Assembly: GCF_020404845.1 (NCBI RefSeq)
Contig: NZ_JAIOJZ010000045.1
Coordinates: 1 to 64,000, forward strand
Reading direction: 5' to 3'
DNA length: 64,000 nt
Source of the DNA: Streptomyces hyderabadensis
GTDB taxonomy: Bacteria; Actinomycetota; Actinomycetes; Streptomycetales; Streptomycetaceae
Shown: piece by piece, positions 24,795 to 33,687 of the stretch
Position numbering within the stretch: the first letter of the stretch is position 1
Layout of the letters: the number at the start of each line of letters is the position of its first letter
Made by a program: the position numbers and the translations under genes
Notes under the pieces: model-generated
What the model saw: the letters and a program-made list of their open reading frames with translations, nothing else
Database searches by the model: none
Told to the model about the DNA's origin: nothing

Positions 24795-26303
24795 ATGCAC
24801 CTGCCACCGACCGGCTCGCGGCCACGGGTTCTGCACGTCACCCAACCGGTGGACGGCGGGGTCGCCCGGATGGTGACGGACCTGACGCGGGCTCAGCTCG
24901 CCGCGGGACTGCGCGTCGTGGTCGCCTGCCCCGGCGGGGGGCTCGCGGACCGGCTGCGCGCGCTGGGCGCCGACGTGCGGCCCTGGCCCGCGACCCGCGC
25001 GCCGGGCCCGGCGCTGGTGCCGGAGGTACGGCGGCTGCGCCGCGTGGTCGAGGACGTACGGCCCGACCTGGTGCACGCGCACAGCGCCAAGGCCGGTCTG
25101 GCCGGGCGGCTCGCCGTACGGGGCCGGATCCCCACCGTGTTCCAGCCGCACGCCTGGTCGTTCGAGGCGGTCGGCGGGTCCGCGGCGCGCCTCGCGCTGG
25201 GGTGGGAGCGGTGGGCGGGGCGGTGGACGGCGCGGACGGTGTGCGTGAGCGAGGCGGAACGGCTGCGGGGGGTACGGGCCGGGCTGCGCGGGCCCTGGTC
25301 GGTGATCCCGAACGGCGTCGACCTCGCCCGCTTCCGCTCCGACGCGCCCGGGTGCCCCCAGCACGGCCCGGCCGGACCGCGGCTGCGGCACGGCATCGCC
25401 GCGCGCACCCCGCTGGTGGTCTGCGTGGGGCGGCTGTGCCGGCAGAAGGGGCAGGACGTCCTGCTGGCCGCCTGGGAATCGGTCCTCGCGCGGGTGCCCG
25501 GCGCCCGGCTGGTCCTGGTCGGCGACGGCCCGGACCACGCCCGACTGGCCGCCCGGGCCCCGGCGTCCGTGCTGTTCACGGGGGCGGTCGCCGATGCCGC
25601 CGCCTGGTACCGGGCCGCCGACCTGGTCGTCCTGCCGTCGCGCTGGGAGGGCATGGCCCTGGCCCCGCTGGAGGCGATGGCCTGCGGACGGCCCGTGGTG
25701 GTGACCGACGTGGACGGCGCGCGCGAGGGCCTGCCGCCCGCACTCGTACCGCACTGCCTGGTCCCGGCCGAGGACCCGGCGGCGCTGGCCGGGGCCACCG
25801 CCGCGCTGCTGCTCGACGCGCCGTTGCGCGCCTCGCTCGGCCGCCGGGCGCGGGCGCACGTCCGGTCCGCACACGACGTACGGCACACGGCCGCGGCCAT
25901 CACGACCCTCTACGCCGACCTCCTCCCCAACGTCCACGACGCCCCCCACCCCACGCCCACGCCCGACCCCGTCCACAACACCGGCGACCGCGCACGCCCC
26001 ACGACCACACCCCACACCGCCACCGCCACCGGCACCGGCACCGGCACGCGCCACACATCTCCGGTCCACGCCGGCCTCGACACCGGCGGCCGCAACGACA
26101 ACCGCGTACGTCCCACGCCCCCGCCCCACACCGGCGACCGCATCGACGACGGCGCACCCCACGCAGCCACACCCCACACCGGCCACGACACCGGCGATCG
26201 CACCGGCGACGGCTGCGTCCGTGAGGACGTCGGCGAGGGTGCCGGGGCCGTGGGGCGGTCGGCCGTCGTGTCCATCGAGTGCAGGGAGTCCACCCACCCG
26301 TGA
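24795..26303 (+). CDS. Family 4 glycosyltransferase, first gene of the exopolysaccharide operon
   Basis: 502 residues. GT-B fold of GT4 type: N-terminal VLHVTQPVDGGVARMV, C-terminal nucleotide-sugar site WSVIPNGVDLARF, VVCVGRLCRQKGQDVLL and the EX7E region SRWEGMALAPLEAMACGRPVV. The last 120 residues are a repetitive Thr/His/Pro/Asp-rich tail (THTATATGTGTGT-like) absent from normal GT4 enzymes and coded by a degenerate repeat (25940-26210). ATG24795 has GAGGAAA 5 bases upstream; GTG24777 is possible. The stop overlaps the next start. It should add a sugar to an undecaprenyl-linked intermediate on the cytoplasmic side. Confidence 0.85.
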   Translation: MHLPPTGSRPRVLHVTQPVDGGVARMVTDLTRAQLAAGLRVVVACPGGGLADRLRALGADVRPWPATRAPGPALVPEVRRLRRVVEDVRPDLVHAHSAKAGLAGRLAVRGRIPTVFQPHAWSFEAVGGSAARLALGWERWAGRWTARTVCVSEAERLRGVRAGLRGPWSVIPNGVDLARFRSDAPGCPQHGPAGPRLRHGIAARTPLVVCVGRLCRQKGQDVLLAAWESVLARVPGARLVLVGDGPDHARLAARAPASVLFTGAVADAAAWYRAADLVVLPSRWEGMALAPLEAMACGRPVVVTDVDGAREGLPPALVPHCLVPAEDPAALAGATAALLLDAPLRASLGRRARAHVRSAHDVRHTAAAITTLYADLLPNVHDAPHPTPTPDPVHNTGDRARPTTTPHTATATGTGTGTRHTSPVHAGLDTGGRNDNRVRPTPPPHTGDRIDDGAPHAATPHTGHDTGDRTGDGCVREDVGEGAGAVGRSAVVSIECRESTHP

Positions 26304-27748
26304 CCGCGGACAGCACCGTTCCCTCCCCCGCCGGCCCCTCGCGCGACCTCGGCTCCTCCCCCGTCTCGGTGCTGCCGCGGCGCGACGGCACCCCGGGCCC
26401 CCCGCTGCCCGCCCGGCGCCCCGCCCCACGGCCACAGTCCCCGCTGCCGCTGCTCGTCGCCGACGGCACTGCCGCCCTGCCGGGCTCGCTGGTCCTCACC
26501 GGCACCCCGCACCAACCGCTGCTCGCGGCCCTGCTGGTGGCCGCCTCGCTCCTGCTGCGCCCCCGGCCCCGCCCGGCCCGGCGGACCTCCGGCGTGCTGG
26601 ACGAGCTGCCCGCCCTGTGCGGCCGGATCGCGGTGGTGTGGCTGACGCTGGCGGCGCTCGTCGCGGCGTACGCTCCGCCGCACGCGCTGTCCGTGCCCAC
26701 CCTGTGCGCCGGTTTCCTGCTGCACGCGGTGACGGGCTGCGCCGGTCGGGGTGCGGTGCACCGCGGACGCCGCAGGGCGCTGCTGAACCGGCCCCGCGCC
26801 GCCCTCGTCGTCGGCCCCGCCGCGACCGCGCAGCGCGTGGCCTCGGCGCTGCTGCGCCACCCGCGCTGCGGGGTCCGCCCCGTCGGGATCGTCACCGACG
26901 ACCCGGGCGGCGCCGCGGGCCTGCCCGTGCTGTCCACCGGCGAGGAGGTGTGGCGGGCGGTCGTGCAGAACGGCGTACGGGAGGTCCTGGCCGTGGACCG
27001 CGCCGTACGGCCCCGGCAGGCGGCGCTGCTGCGGGCGCTGGCCGAGTCGGGCTGCGCGGTGTGGGAGCTGGACGCCGAGGCCCCCGCGTACGCCGACGCG
27101 CCGGTCCGCCCGGGCGGGGACCGGATCGCCGGGTTCTCCTGCCGGCGGCTGGAACCGGCGGGTCGGCGGCCGGGCGGCGCGGGCAAGCGGGTCCTGGACG
27201 TGACGGTGTCCGGGGCGCTGTTGCTGCTGCTGAGCCCCCTGCTGCTGGCCTGCGCGACGGTGCTGCGGGTGGTGGGCGGTCCCGGTGTGCTGTTCCGGCA
27301 GGAACGCGTCGGGGAGGGCGGCAGGCCGTTCACGCTGCTGAAGTTCCGCACCCACCGGCCCGCCGACGAACACGAGTCGGCGACCCGGTGGAGCGTTGCG
27401 GACGAGCACCGGATGCCGTGGTTCTGCCGCTTCCTGCGGCGCACCTCGCTGGACGAGCTGCTCCAGTTGTGGAACGTCTTCCGCGGCGACATGAGCCTGG
27501 TCGGCCCGCGCCCCGAACGCCCGTACTTCGTGGCCCGGTTCAGCCAGGCCCACCCCGGCTACGCGGCCCGCCACCGGGTACCGGCCGGAATCACCGGCCT
27601 GGCCCAGATCAACGGGCTGCGCGGTGACACCTCCATCGAGGACCGGGCCCGCTTCGACAACGCCTACATCGACGACTGGTCGCTGTGGCGGGACGTCTGC
27701 ATCCTGCTGCGCACCGCCGCCGCGCTCGTGCGTCCCACGGGGAGCTGA
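26300..27748 (+). CDS. Undecaprenyl-phosphate sugar phosphotransferase (initiating enzyme)
   Basis: 482 residues of the WbaP/ExoY type. An N-terminal membrane region and a nucleotide-binding-like middle (RAALVVGPAATAQRVASAL) precede a complete bacterial sugar transferase domain: KRVLDVTVSGALLLLLSPLL, VLFRQERVGEGGRPFTLLKFRT, RRTSLDELLQLWNVFRGDMS, LVGPRPERP and ITGLAQINGLRGDTS. It transfers a sugar-1-phosphate from a nucleotide sugar to undecaprenyl phosphate, starting polysaccharide repeat-unit synthesis. The GTG at 26300 overlaps the preceding stop; GTG26279 is an alternative. Confidence 0.9.
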   Translation: MTADSTVPSPAGPSRDLGSSPVSVLPRRDGTPGPPLPARRPAPRPQSPLPLLVADGTAALPGSLVLTGTPHQPLLAALLVAASLLLRPRPRPARRTSGVLDELPALCGRIAVVWLTLAALVAAYAPPHALSVPTLCAGFLLHAVTGCAGRGAVHRGRRRALLNRPRAALVVGPAATAQRVASALLRHPRCGVRPVGIVTDDPGGAAGLPVLSTGEEVWRAVVQNGVREVLAVDRAVRPRQAALLRALAESGCAVWELDAEAPAYADAPVRPGGDRIAGFSCRRLEPAGRRPGGAGKRVLDVTVSGALLLLLSPLLLACATVLRVVGGPGVLFRQERVGEGGRPFTLLKFRTHRPADEHESATRWSVADEHRMPWFCRFLRRTSLDELLQLWNVFRGDMSLVGPRPERPYFVARFSQAHPGYAARHRVPAGITGLAQINGLRGDTSIEDRARFDNAYIDDWSLWRDVCILLRTAAALVRPTGS

Positions 27749-27753
27749 CCCCC

Positions 27754-29070
27754 GTGGCCCACGCCCTGCCCCTCCGGCCCACGGCGCGCCCGCGACGGCT
27801 GCCGCCGGTGCTGGCCGTGGTCGCCGTCGTCGCGCTGCTCGCGCTGCCCTCCGCCCCGGACGACGGGGGCGGCGCGCACCCGGCCGACGCGGTGTCGGCC
27901 CTGGCGGTGCTGTACTGCGCGCTGCGGCTGCTGCGGGACCGGCGGCGCCCGCTGTCCCGTACGGCGGCCGTGGTGCTCGGGCTGCCCGTGCTGGGCCTGG
28001 CCGCCGCGGCCGCGGGCGCCGCGTCGCCCGGGGCGGGGGCGGCCGGGCTCGGCCGCTACCTCCAGGTCTTCGTCCTGGTCCCGGCGGCCGTCCTGCTGCT
28101 CGTCCGCGACCGGGGCGACGTACGGCTGCTCACCTGGTCGGTGGTGGGGCTGGCGCTGTGGCAGGGGGCGGTCGGGGTGCACCAGTACGCGACCGGGACC
28201 GGCGCCTCCTACCAGGGCGAGCGGATCCGGGCGGTGGGCACCTTCGGGCCGCAGGACGTGATGGGCATGGCGACCGTGGTCTCGCTGGGGCTGGTCTGCG
28301 CGGTGGGGCTGGCGCTGGGCCGCGCGCCGGTGCGGCAGCGGCTGCTCGCCGCCGGGTGCGGGCTCGTCCTGCTGCTGCCGCTCGCCCTGTCGTTCAGCCG
28401 CGGGGCGTGGATCGCGACGGCCGTGACCTGCGCGGTGCAGCTGCTGCTCGCGGGGGTGCGGCGGGCGCTGGCGGTGGGAGCGGCCGTGATCGCCGCGGCG
28501 GTGGTGCTGGTGGGCGGCTTCGGGGTCGGTACGGCGATGCTCCAGGAGCGGGTCGGCAGCATCACGCGGGTCGCCGACGCCCCCGACCAGTCGGTGACCG
28601 ACCGCTACACGATGTGGGCGGCGGCGGCCGGGATGTGGCGGGAGCGGCCGCTGACCGGGGTGGGCCTGAAGGGCTTTCCCGAACACCGCGACGCACACGC
28701 CTCGTTGGCGCTGTCCTCGGGCAGCGAGACCGATGGTGCCGGTGCCGGATACCGCAGGCAGCCGCTGCTGTCCCCGCACAACATGTATCTGCTGGTGCTG
28801 GCCGAGCAGGGGCTGATCGGTCTGCTGGCGCTGGCCGGGAGCTGGCTGGCGCTGCTCGTGCTGGGCCTGCGCCGGCTGGTCGCCGTGCGGCGGGACCGGG
28901 GGGCGGTGCCGGACTGCGCGTTCGTCGCCTGCGGGCTGCTGGTGTGGCAGCTGACCGACTTCGCGTACGCCGACATCGGCGGCCCGTCGACGGTGCTGAC
29001 GGCGGTGTGCTTCGGCCTGGCGGCCTGGTGGGCGCTGGGTTGTGCCGCGCGGGAGGTGCCACAGCGGTGA
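27754..29070 (+). CDS. O-antigen ligase/polymerase-like membrane protein
   Basis: 438 residues with 10-12 hydrophobic segments and a large extracytoplasmic loop carrying the Wzy/WaaL-type block (YTMWAAAAGMWRERPLTGVGLKGFP; SPHNMYLLVLAEQGLIGLL). SFSRGAWIA is the typical Arg motif of the family. It probably polymerises or ligates the polysaccharide outside the membrane. GTG27754 follows the previous stop by five bases, with GGGGAG upstream. The stop overlaps the next start. Confidence 0.82.
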   Translation: MAHALPLRPTARPRRLPPVLAVVAVVALLALPSAPDDGGGAHPADAVSALAVLYCALRLLRDRRRPLSRTAAVVLGLPVLGLAAAAAGAASPGAGAAGLGRYLQVFVLVPAAVLLLVRDRGDVRLLTWSVVGLALWQGAVGVHQYATGTGASYQGERIRAVGTFGPQDVMGMATVVSLGLVCAVGLALGRAPVRQRLLAAGCGLVLLLPLALSFSRGAWIATAVTCAVQLLLAGVRRALAVGAAVIAAAVVLVGGFGVGTAMLQERVGSITRVADAPDQSVTDRYTMWAAAAGMWRERPLTGVGLKGFPEHRDAHASLALSSGSETDGAGAGYRRQPLLSPHNMYLLVLAEQGLIGLLALAGSWLALLVLGLRRLVAVRRDRGAVPDCAFVACGLLVWQLTDFAYADIGGPSTVLTAVCFGLAAWWALGCAAREVPQR

Positions 29071-31055
29071 CGACGACCTCGCCGCACACGGCGGGCGAAG
29101 CGGGCGCACCCGACGGCCCGGGCCCGGCCGCGGCCCACGACCCCGGCGGAACGGCCACCCCACCGGCCCGGCAGACCCCACGGCCCTCCGCCCCCGCGAC
29201 CGCCGCGCGGCACGCGGGCACCGCGCCCGCCCCACCACGCACGGGCACCGCGACGTCCCCAGCCCACGCCGACACCCCAACCGCCCCACCCCACGCCGCC
29301 CCCGCAACCGCCCCACCACAAACCGACGCCACGACCGCCCCACCGCAAACCGGCACCGCAACCGCCGCACGGCACGCGGGCCCCCGGCCCGACTCCCCGC
29401 GCGCGGAGGCGGCAGTCGTCGCCGAGGGTCGGTCCTCCGGGCGTTTCCTCGCCCGCGCCGCGCTGGTCACGGCCGCGCTGTCGGTGGCCGGGTCGGTGCT
29501 CGGGCTGGCCCGGGACCAGGCGCTGGCCCGGCTGTTCGGGGCCGGGAGCGAGACGGACGCCTTCCTGGTGGCGTGGACGGTGCCCGAGTTCGCGGCGACG
29601 CTGCTGATCGAGGACGGCCTGGCCTTCGCGCTGGTCCCGATGTTCAGCCTGGCCCTGGCCCGCCGCGCCCGGGGCGCCCCCGGCGACCCGGTCCGCGCGC
29701 TGGTCGCCTCGACGCTGCCCCGGCTGGCGCTGGCCTTCGCCGCGGCCGGTGCGCTGGTCGCCGTCGGCGCGCCGGTGCTGGTCCGGGCCCTGGCACCGGC
29801 GCTGCCCGAGCACGCCCTCGCGGTGGACTGCACCCGGCTCACCGCCACCTGCGTGGTCAGCTTCGGGCTCGCCGGGTACTGCAGTGCGGCGCTGCGGGCG
29901 CACCGCCGGTTCCTGGCACCGGCGGCGATCTACGTCGCGTACAACACCGGCATCATCACGGCGATGTTCGTGCTGGGCGGGCGCTGGGGGGTGCGTTCGG
30001 CGGCGCTCGGGGTCGCGGTGGGCGGGGTCCTGATGGTGGCGGCGCAGCTGCCGTCGCTGCTCGGGCGGTTGCGGCGCCGGGACGGCGGCGGGCGGCCGAC
30101 GCGCACCGGGGAGGGCGAACGCCCCCTCGCCCTCGCCCTGTTCGGCACCGTCCTGCTGTTCGCCCTGTGCCGCCAGTCCCAGGTGCTCATCGAGCGCTTC
30201 CTGGCCTCCGGGCTGCCCTCCGGGGCCATCTCGCACCTGAACTACGCGCAGAAGGTCGCCCAGATCCCGATGACGCTGTCGCTGATGCTGTGCACGGTCA
30301 CCTTCCCGGTGGTGGCCCGCGCGCTGGCCGACGGCGACACGGAGCGGGCCCGCGACCGGGTCGAGCGGGACGTGTCGCTGGCCGCCTGCCTGGTGCTCCT
30401 CGGCGCCACCGTCGTCGTCGCCTGCGCACCGCAGATCGTCCACCTGCTCTTCCAGCGCGGCGCGTTCACGGCGGCCGACACGGCGGCGACCGCGGGCGTC
30501 ATGCGCGTGTACGCCCTCGGGCTGCTCGGCCAGACCGTGGTGGGCGCGCTGGCCCGGTCCTACTTCTCGGCGGGCCGCGCCTCCTGGTACCCGTTCGGCG
30601 CGATGGCCGTCGGCGTCGCCGCCACCGCCGTGGCCGGCGCCCGCGCGGTCGGCCCGTGGGGCGTCACCGGCATCGCCGCCGCCAACGCCGCCGGCATCAC
30701 CGTCACCGCCGCCCTGCTGCTCGCCGGGATGGGCCCGCGCAGCGTGCCGGTGCGGATCCGGCGGGTCCTGGCCGACCTGGCCCGGCCGGTACTGGCGGCG
30801 GCCGTGGCGACCGGCGCGGGTGCGCTGGCCGCGGACCGGGTCACCGGCGTCGCGGGCGGGCCGGCCGGTGCCGCGCAGGCGGGCCTGTCGCTGGCCGTCG
30901 GCGCCGCGGCCGCCGGCGGCGTCTTCGCCGTGCTCTGCCTGGCCCTGGGCGTCCGGGGCCCGGGCTCCGTCCGTTTCCTCCACCCCGTCACACGAAGGTT
31001 CCGCCATGGCCGTTTCCGCTTCCGGTTCCGCTTCCGTTTCCGCGGCGACCGTTGA
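29067..31055 (+). CDS. MurJ/MviN-family flippase with a low-complexity N-terminus
   Basis: 662 residues. Residues 1 to about 125 are Thr/Ala/Pro/His-rich (TTTSPHTAGEAG, then PPHAAPATAPP-like repeats). After that come 13-14 hydrophobic segments with MurJ landmarks: VLGLARDQALARLFGAGSE, DAFLVAWTVPEF, LNYAQKVAQIPMTLSLML. In this operon it most likely acts as the lipid-linked oligosaccharide flippase (Wzx role) rather than the essential lipid II flippase. It overlaps the deacetylase gene by 50 bases. The N-terminal repeats have the same composition as the tail of the first gene of the operon. Confidence 0.85.
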   Translation: MTTTSPHTAGEAGAPDGPGPAAAHDPGGTATPPARQTPRPSAPATAARHAGTAPAPPRTGTATSPAHADTPTAPPHAAPATAPPQTDATTAPPQTGTATAARHAGPRPDSPRAEAAVVAEGRSSGRFLARAALVTAALSVAGSVLGLARDQALARLFGAGSETDAFLVAWTVPEFAATLLIEDGLAFALVPMFSLALARRARGAPGDPVRALVASTLPRLALAFAAAGALVAVGAPVLVRALAPALPEHALAVDCTRLTATCVVSFGLAGYCSAALRAHRRFLAPAAIYVAYNTGIITAMFVLGGRWGVRSAALGVAVGGVLMVAAQLPSLLGRLRRRDGGGRPTRTGEGERPLALALFGTVLLFALCRQSQVLIERFLASGLPSGAISHLNYAQKVAQIPMTLSLMLCTVTFPVVARALADGDTERARDRVERDVSLAACLVLLGATVVVACAPQIVHLLFQRGAFTAADTAATAGVMRVYALGLLGQTVVGALARSYFSAGRASWYPFGAMAVGVAATAVAGARAVGPWGVTGIAAANAAGITVTAALLLAGMGPRSVPVRIRRVLADLARPVLAAAVATGAGALAADRVTGVAGGPAGAAQAGLSLAVGAAAAGGVFAVLCLALGVRGPGSVRFLHPVTRRFRHGRFRFRFRFRFRGDR

Positions 31056-31776
31056 CGCCCGCCCCGGCGCCGTCCCCTGGGTCGCCATGTACCACTCCGT
31101 CGGCGACTGCTCGGACGACCCGTACCGCATCACGGTCACGCCCGGCCGGCTGGACGCGCAGCTGGGCTGGCTGCGGCGGCGCGGGCTGCGCGGTGTGCCG
31201 GTCGCCGAGCTGCTGGCCGCCCGCGCCCGGGGCGGCGGCCGCGACCTGGTGGGGCTGACCTTCGACGACGGGTACGCCGACTTCGTCGAGCACGCGCTGC
31301 CGTGTCTGCGCCGCTGGGGCTGCGGGGCGACCCTCTTCGTGCTGCCGGGACGGCTCGGCGGCGACAACGCCTGGGACCCGCTGGGCCCGCGCAAGCCGCT
31401 GCTGTCCGCCGACGGCATCCGCCGCGCCGCCGCCGAGGGCGTCGAGATCGGCTCGCACGGCCTCACCCACGCCGACCTGACCACGGCGGACGACGCCACG
31501 CTGAGCGCCGAGACCGCCGGGAGCAGAGCACTGCTCGCGGAGCTGATCAGTGCTCCGGTGACCGGGTTCTGCTACCCGTACGGCACGGTCGACGCCCGCG
31601 CCGTAGACGCCGTGCGCGCCGCCGGTTACGGCTACGCCTGCGCGATCGACCCCGGCCCGCTGACCGGCCCGTACGCGCTGCCGCGCGTGCACGTGGGCCA
31701 GCGGGACACCCCCGTACGGCTGCTGTTGAAGACCCGGCTGCACCGGTTGCGCCGCCGGGCGGCGGCGGGAGTGTGA
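31006..31776 (+). CDS. Polysaccharide deacetylase (CE4, NodB domain)
   Basis: 256 residues. NodB motifs: LTFDDGYADF (catalytic base and metal Asp) near residue 86, SHGLTHADL (metal His pair) near residue 148, and FCYPYGTVD. No clear signal peptide, so the site of action is uncertain. Enzymes of this type remove N- or O-acetyl groups from glycans; here it would modify the exopolysaccharide. ATG31006 has GAAGG 8 bases upstream and lies inside the end of the flippase gene. Confidence 0.85.
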   Translation: MAVSASGSASVSAATVDARPGAVPWVAMYHSVGDCSDDPYRITVTPGRLDAQLGWLRRRGLRGVPVAELLAARARGGGRDLVGLTFDDGYADFVEHALPCLRRWGCGATLFVLPGRLGGDNAWDPLGPRKPLLSADGIRRAAAEGVEIGSHGLTHADLTTADDATLSAETAGSRALLAELISAPVTGFCYPYGTVDARAVDAVRAAGYGYACAIDPGPLTGPYALPRVHVGQRDTPVRLLLKTRLHRLRRRAAAGV

Positions 31777-31777
31777 G

Positions 31778-32971
31778 GTGACCGACGTGAAGGCCCTGCA
31801 CATCATCACCGGTCTCGGCGTCGGCGGCGCCGAGCAGCAGCTGCGGCTGCTGCTGCGTCACCTCCCCGTCGACTGCGACGTCGTGACGCTCACCAACCCC
31901 GGCCCGGTCGCCGACGGGCTGCTGGCCGACGGCGTACACGTCGTCCACCTCGGCATGACCGGCAACCGCGACCTGTCCGCGCTGCCCCGGCTGGCCCGCC
32001 TGATCCGCACCGGCGGCTACGACCTGGTGCACACCCACCTCTACCGCGCCTGCCTCTACGGCCGCCTCGCCGCCCGCCTGGCCGGGGTGCGCGCGGTGGT
32101 CGCCACCGAACACTCCCTCGGCGACTCCCAGATGGAGGGCCGCCCGCTCACCCCGGGCGTGCGCGCCCTGTACCTGGCCGGGGAGCGCCTGGGCAGCGCC
32201 ACGGTCGCCGTCTCCCCCACCGTCGCCGACCGGCTGCGCCGCTGGGGCGTGCCCGCGCCCCGCATCGAGGTGGTCCCCAACGGCATCGACCTGGACCGCT
32301 TCCGCTTCGACCCGGTCCAGCGGCTGCGCACCCGGCGCCGCCTCGGCCTGCCCGAGGGCGCGTACGTCGTCGGCGGCATCGGCAGGCTGACGGCGGCCAA
32401 ACGCTTCGACGTGCTGGTCCACGCCCTGGCCCTGCTGCCGCCCGACTGCTGGCTGCTGCTGGTCGGCGGCGGCCCCCAGGAGCACCTGCTGCGCCGCACC
32501 GCCCGCGAGGCGGGGGTCGCCGACCGCGTCCTGCTCACCGGCGAGCGCCCCTACCTCCCCGACGGCTCCCCCGGACCCGACCTGCCCGCGCTGGCCGCCG
32601 CGATGGACGTCCTGGCGTCGCCGTCGCCGGAGGAGGCCTTCGGCCTGGCCGCCGTGGAGGGGCTCGCGTCGGGGCTGCCGGTGCGGTACGCCTCCTGCCC
32701 GGCGATCGAGGACCTGCCCGCCGCGTCGGCGCCCACGGCACGGCGGGTCGTCGGCGGCGCCGGGGAGTTCGCCCGCGCCCTCGCCGAGGCCCGCGCGTCC
32801 CACGGCCCGGGGCCCGGCACGCGCACCGCGCCCGAAGCGGCCCGCCACTACTGCGTCACCCGCAGCGCCGCCCGGCTGATGGACGTGTACGCGACCACCC
32901 TGACGCAACCGCTGCCCCCGTTCCCGGCCCCGTCTCCGTCCCCGGCATCCCAGGGAGTCAGTTCCGCATGA
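31778..32971 (+). CDS. Family 4 glycosyltransferase
   Basis: 397 residues. GT4 pattern: ALHIITGLGVGGAEQQLRLLL at the N-terminus, VHTHLYRACLYGRLAARLAG, IEVVPNGIDLDRFRF, VGGIGRLTAAKRFDVLV and SPSPEEAFGLAAVEGLASGLPV (EX7E). Acts in the cytoplasm on lipid-linked glycan. The GTG start is one base after the deacetylase stop and the stop overlaps the next start (ATGA). Donor sugar unknown. Confidence 0.88.
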   Translation: MTDVKALHIITGLGVGGAEQQLRLLLRHLPVDCDVVTLTNPGPVADGLLADGVHVVHLGMTGNRDLSALPRLARLIRTGGYDLVHTHLYRACLYGRLAARLAGVRAVVATEHSLGDSQMEGRPLTPGVRALYLAGERLGSATVAVSPTVADRLRRWGVPAPRIEVVPNGIDLDRFRFDPVQRLRTRRRLGLPEGAYVVGGIGRLTAAKRFDVLVHALALLPPDCWLLLVGGGPQEHLLRRTAREAGVADRVLLTGERPYLPDGSPGPDLPALAAAMDVLASPSPEEAFGLAAVEGLASGLPVRYASCPAIEDLPAASAPTARRVVGGAGEFARALAEARASHGPGPGTRTAPEAARHYCVTRSAARLMDVYATTLTQPLPPFPAPSPSPASQGVSSA

Positions 32972-33687
32972 CCGAGCCCCTCACCCAGTCCCCGGCCGCG
33001 CCCGTGCCGGACCACGAGCCCCCGCCCGCCGCCCGGCGGCACCGCCTGCGGGCCGCCCTGCGCCAGGTCCCGGGTCGCCTGCGCTCCCTGCCGCCCTGGT
33101 CCCCGCTGGCGGCCGGGGTCCTCGCCGGCGGGCTGCTCGGCGCCGGGTACGGCCTGGCCGCCACCCCGCAGTACACGGCGACGAGTTACGTCGTCGCCGT
33201 CCCCGCCGACGCCTCCGACCCCGCGTCCGCGCTGGGCTTCGCGCAGGCCTACGGCCGGGTCGCCACGCAGCTCGCGGTGCTCGGGGACGCGCAGATGTGG
33301 GCCCACGTGCCGGTGGCGACCCTGGAGCGGAGCGTGCGCACCGCGACCTCGCCGGACGCGCCGATGGTCTCGGTGACGGCCACCTCCGCCGACCCGGAGG
33401 AGGCCGCCGACATGGCCAACGCCGTCGCCCGCGCCCTGACCCGGCACGCGGCGGCCGCCGCCGACGACACCCACGTGGAGCTGCGGCAGTTCGCCCGGGC
33501 CACCGAGCCCACCGAGGCGTCCTCGGCGTCCGCCACGGTGACGGGCCTGGTGGGCGCGAGCGCGGGCGGACTCCTCGGCGGCCTCGCCCTGCTGGTCCGG
33601 CCGCGCCGACCCGGCGGAGGGCCGGGCCGCGCGGCGGCGGCCGTACCCGGACCGGCGTCGGCGGCCGACGTCCGCGGACAGCTGTGA
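32968..33687 (+). CDS. Wzz-like chain-length/co-polymerase protein
   Basis: 239 residues with two membrane segments (about residues 46-66, LAAGVLAGGLLGAGYGLAA, and 190-210, TVTGLVGASAGGLLGGLALL) flanking an extracytoplasmic helical domain, the layout of Wzz/chain-length determinants. YTATSYVVAVPADA resembles the usual first strand. There is no fused tyrosine kinase. It probably controls polymer length. Both ends overlap neighbours by four bases. Confidence 0.75.
   Translation: MTEPLTQSPAAPVPDHEPPPAARRHRLRAALRQVPGRLRSLPPWSPLAAGVLAGGLLGAGYGLAATPQYTATSYVVAVPADASDPASALGFAQAYGRVATQLAVLGDAQMWAHVPVATLERSVRTATSPDAPMVSVTATSADPEEAADMANAVARALTRHAAAAADDTHVELRQFARATEPTEASSASATVTGLVGASAGGLLGGLALLVRPRRPGGGPGRAAAAVPGPASAADVRGQL

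Noticed and set aside
29067..31055. Essential lipid II flippase MurJ
   Set aside because: The gene is inside an exopolysaccharide operon, translationally coupled to it, whereas murJ proper normally sits elsewhere; the Wzx-like role is more likely.
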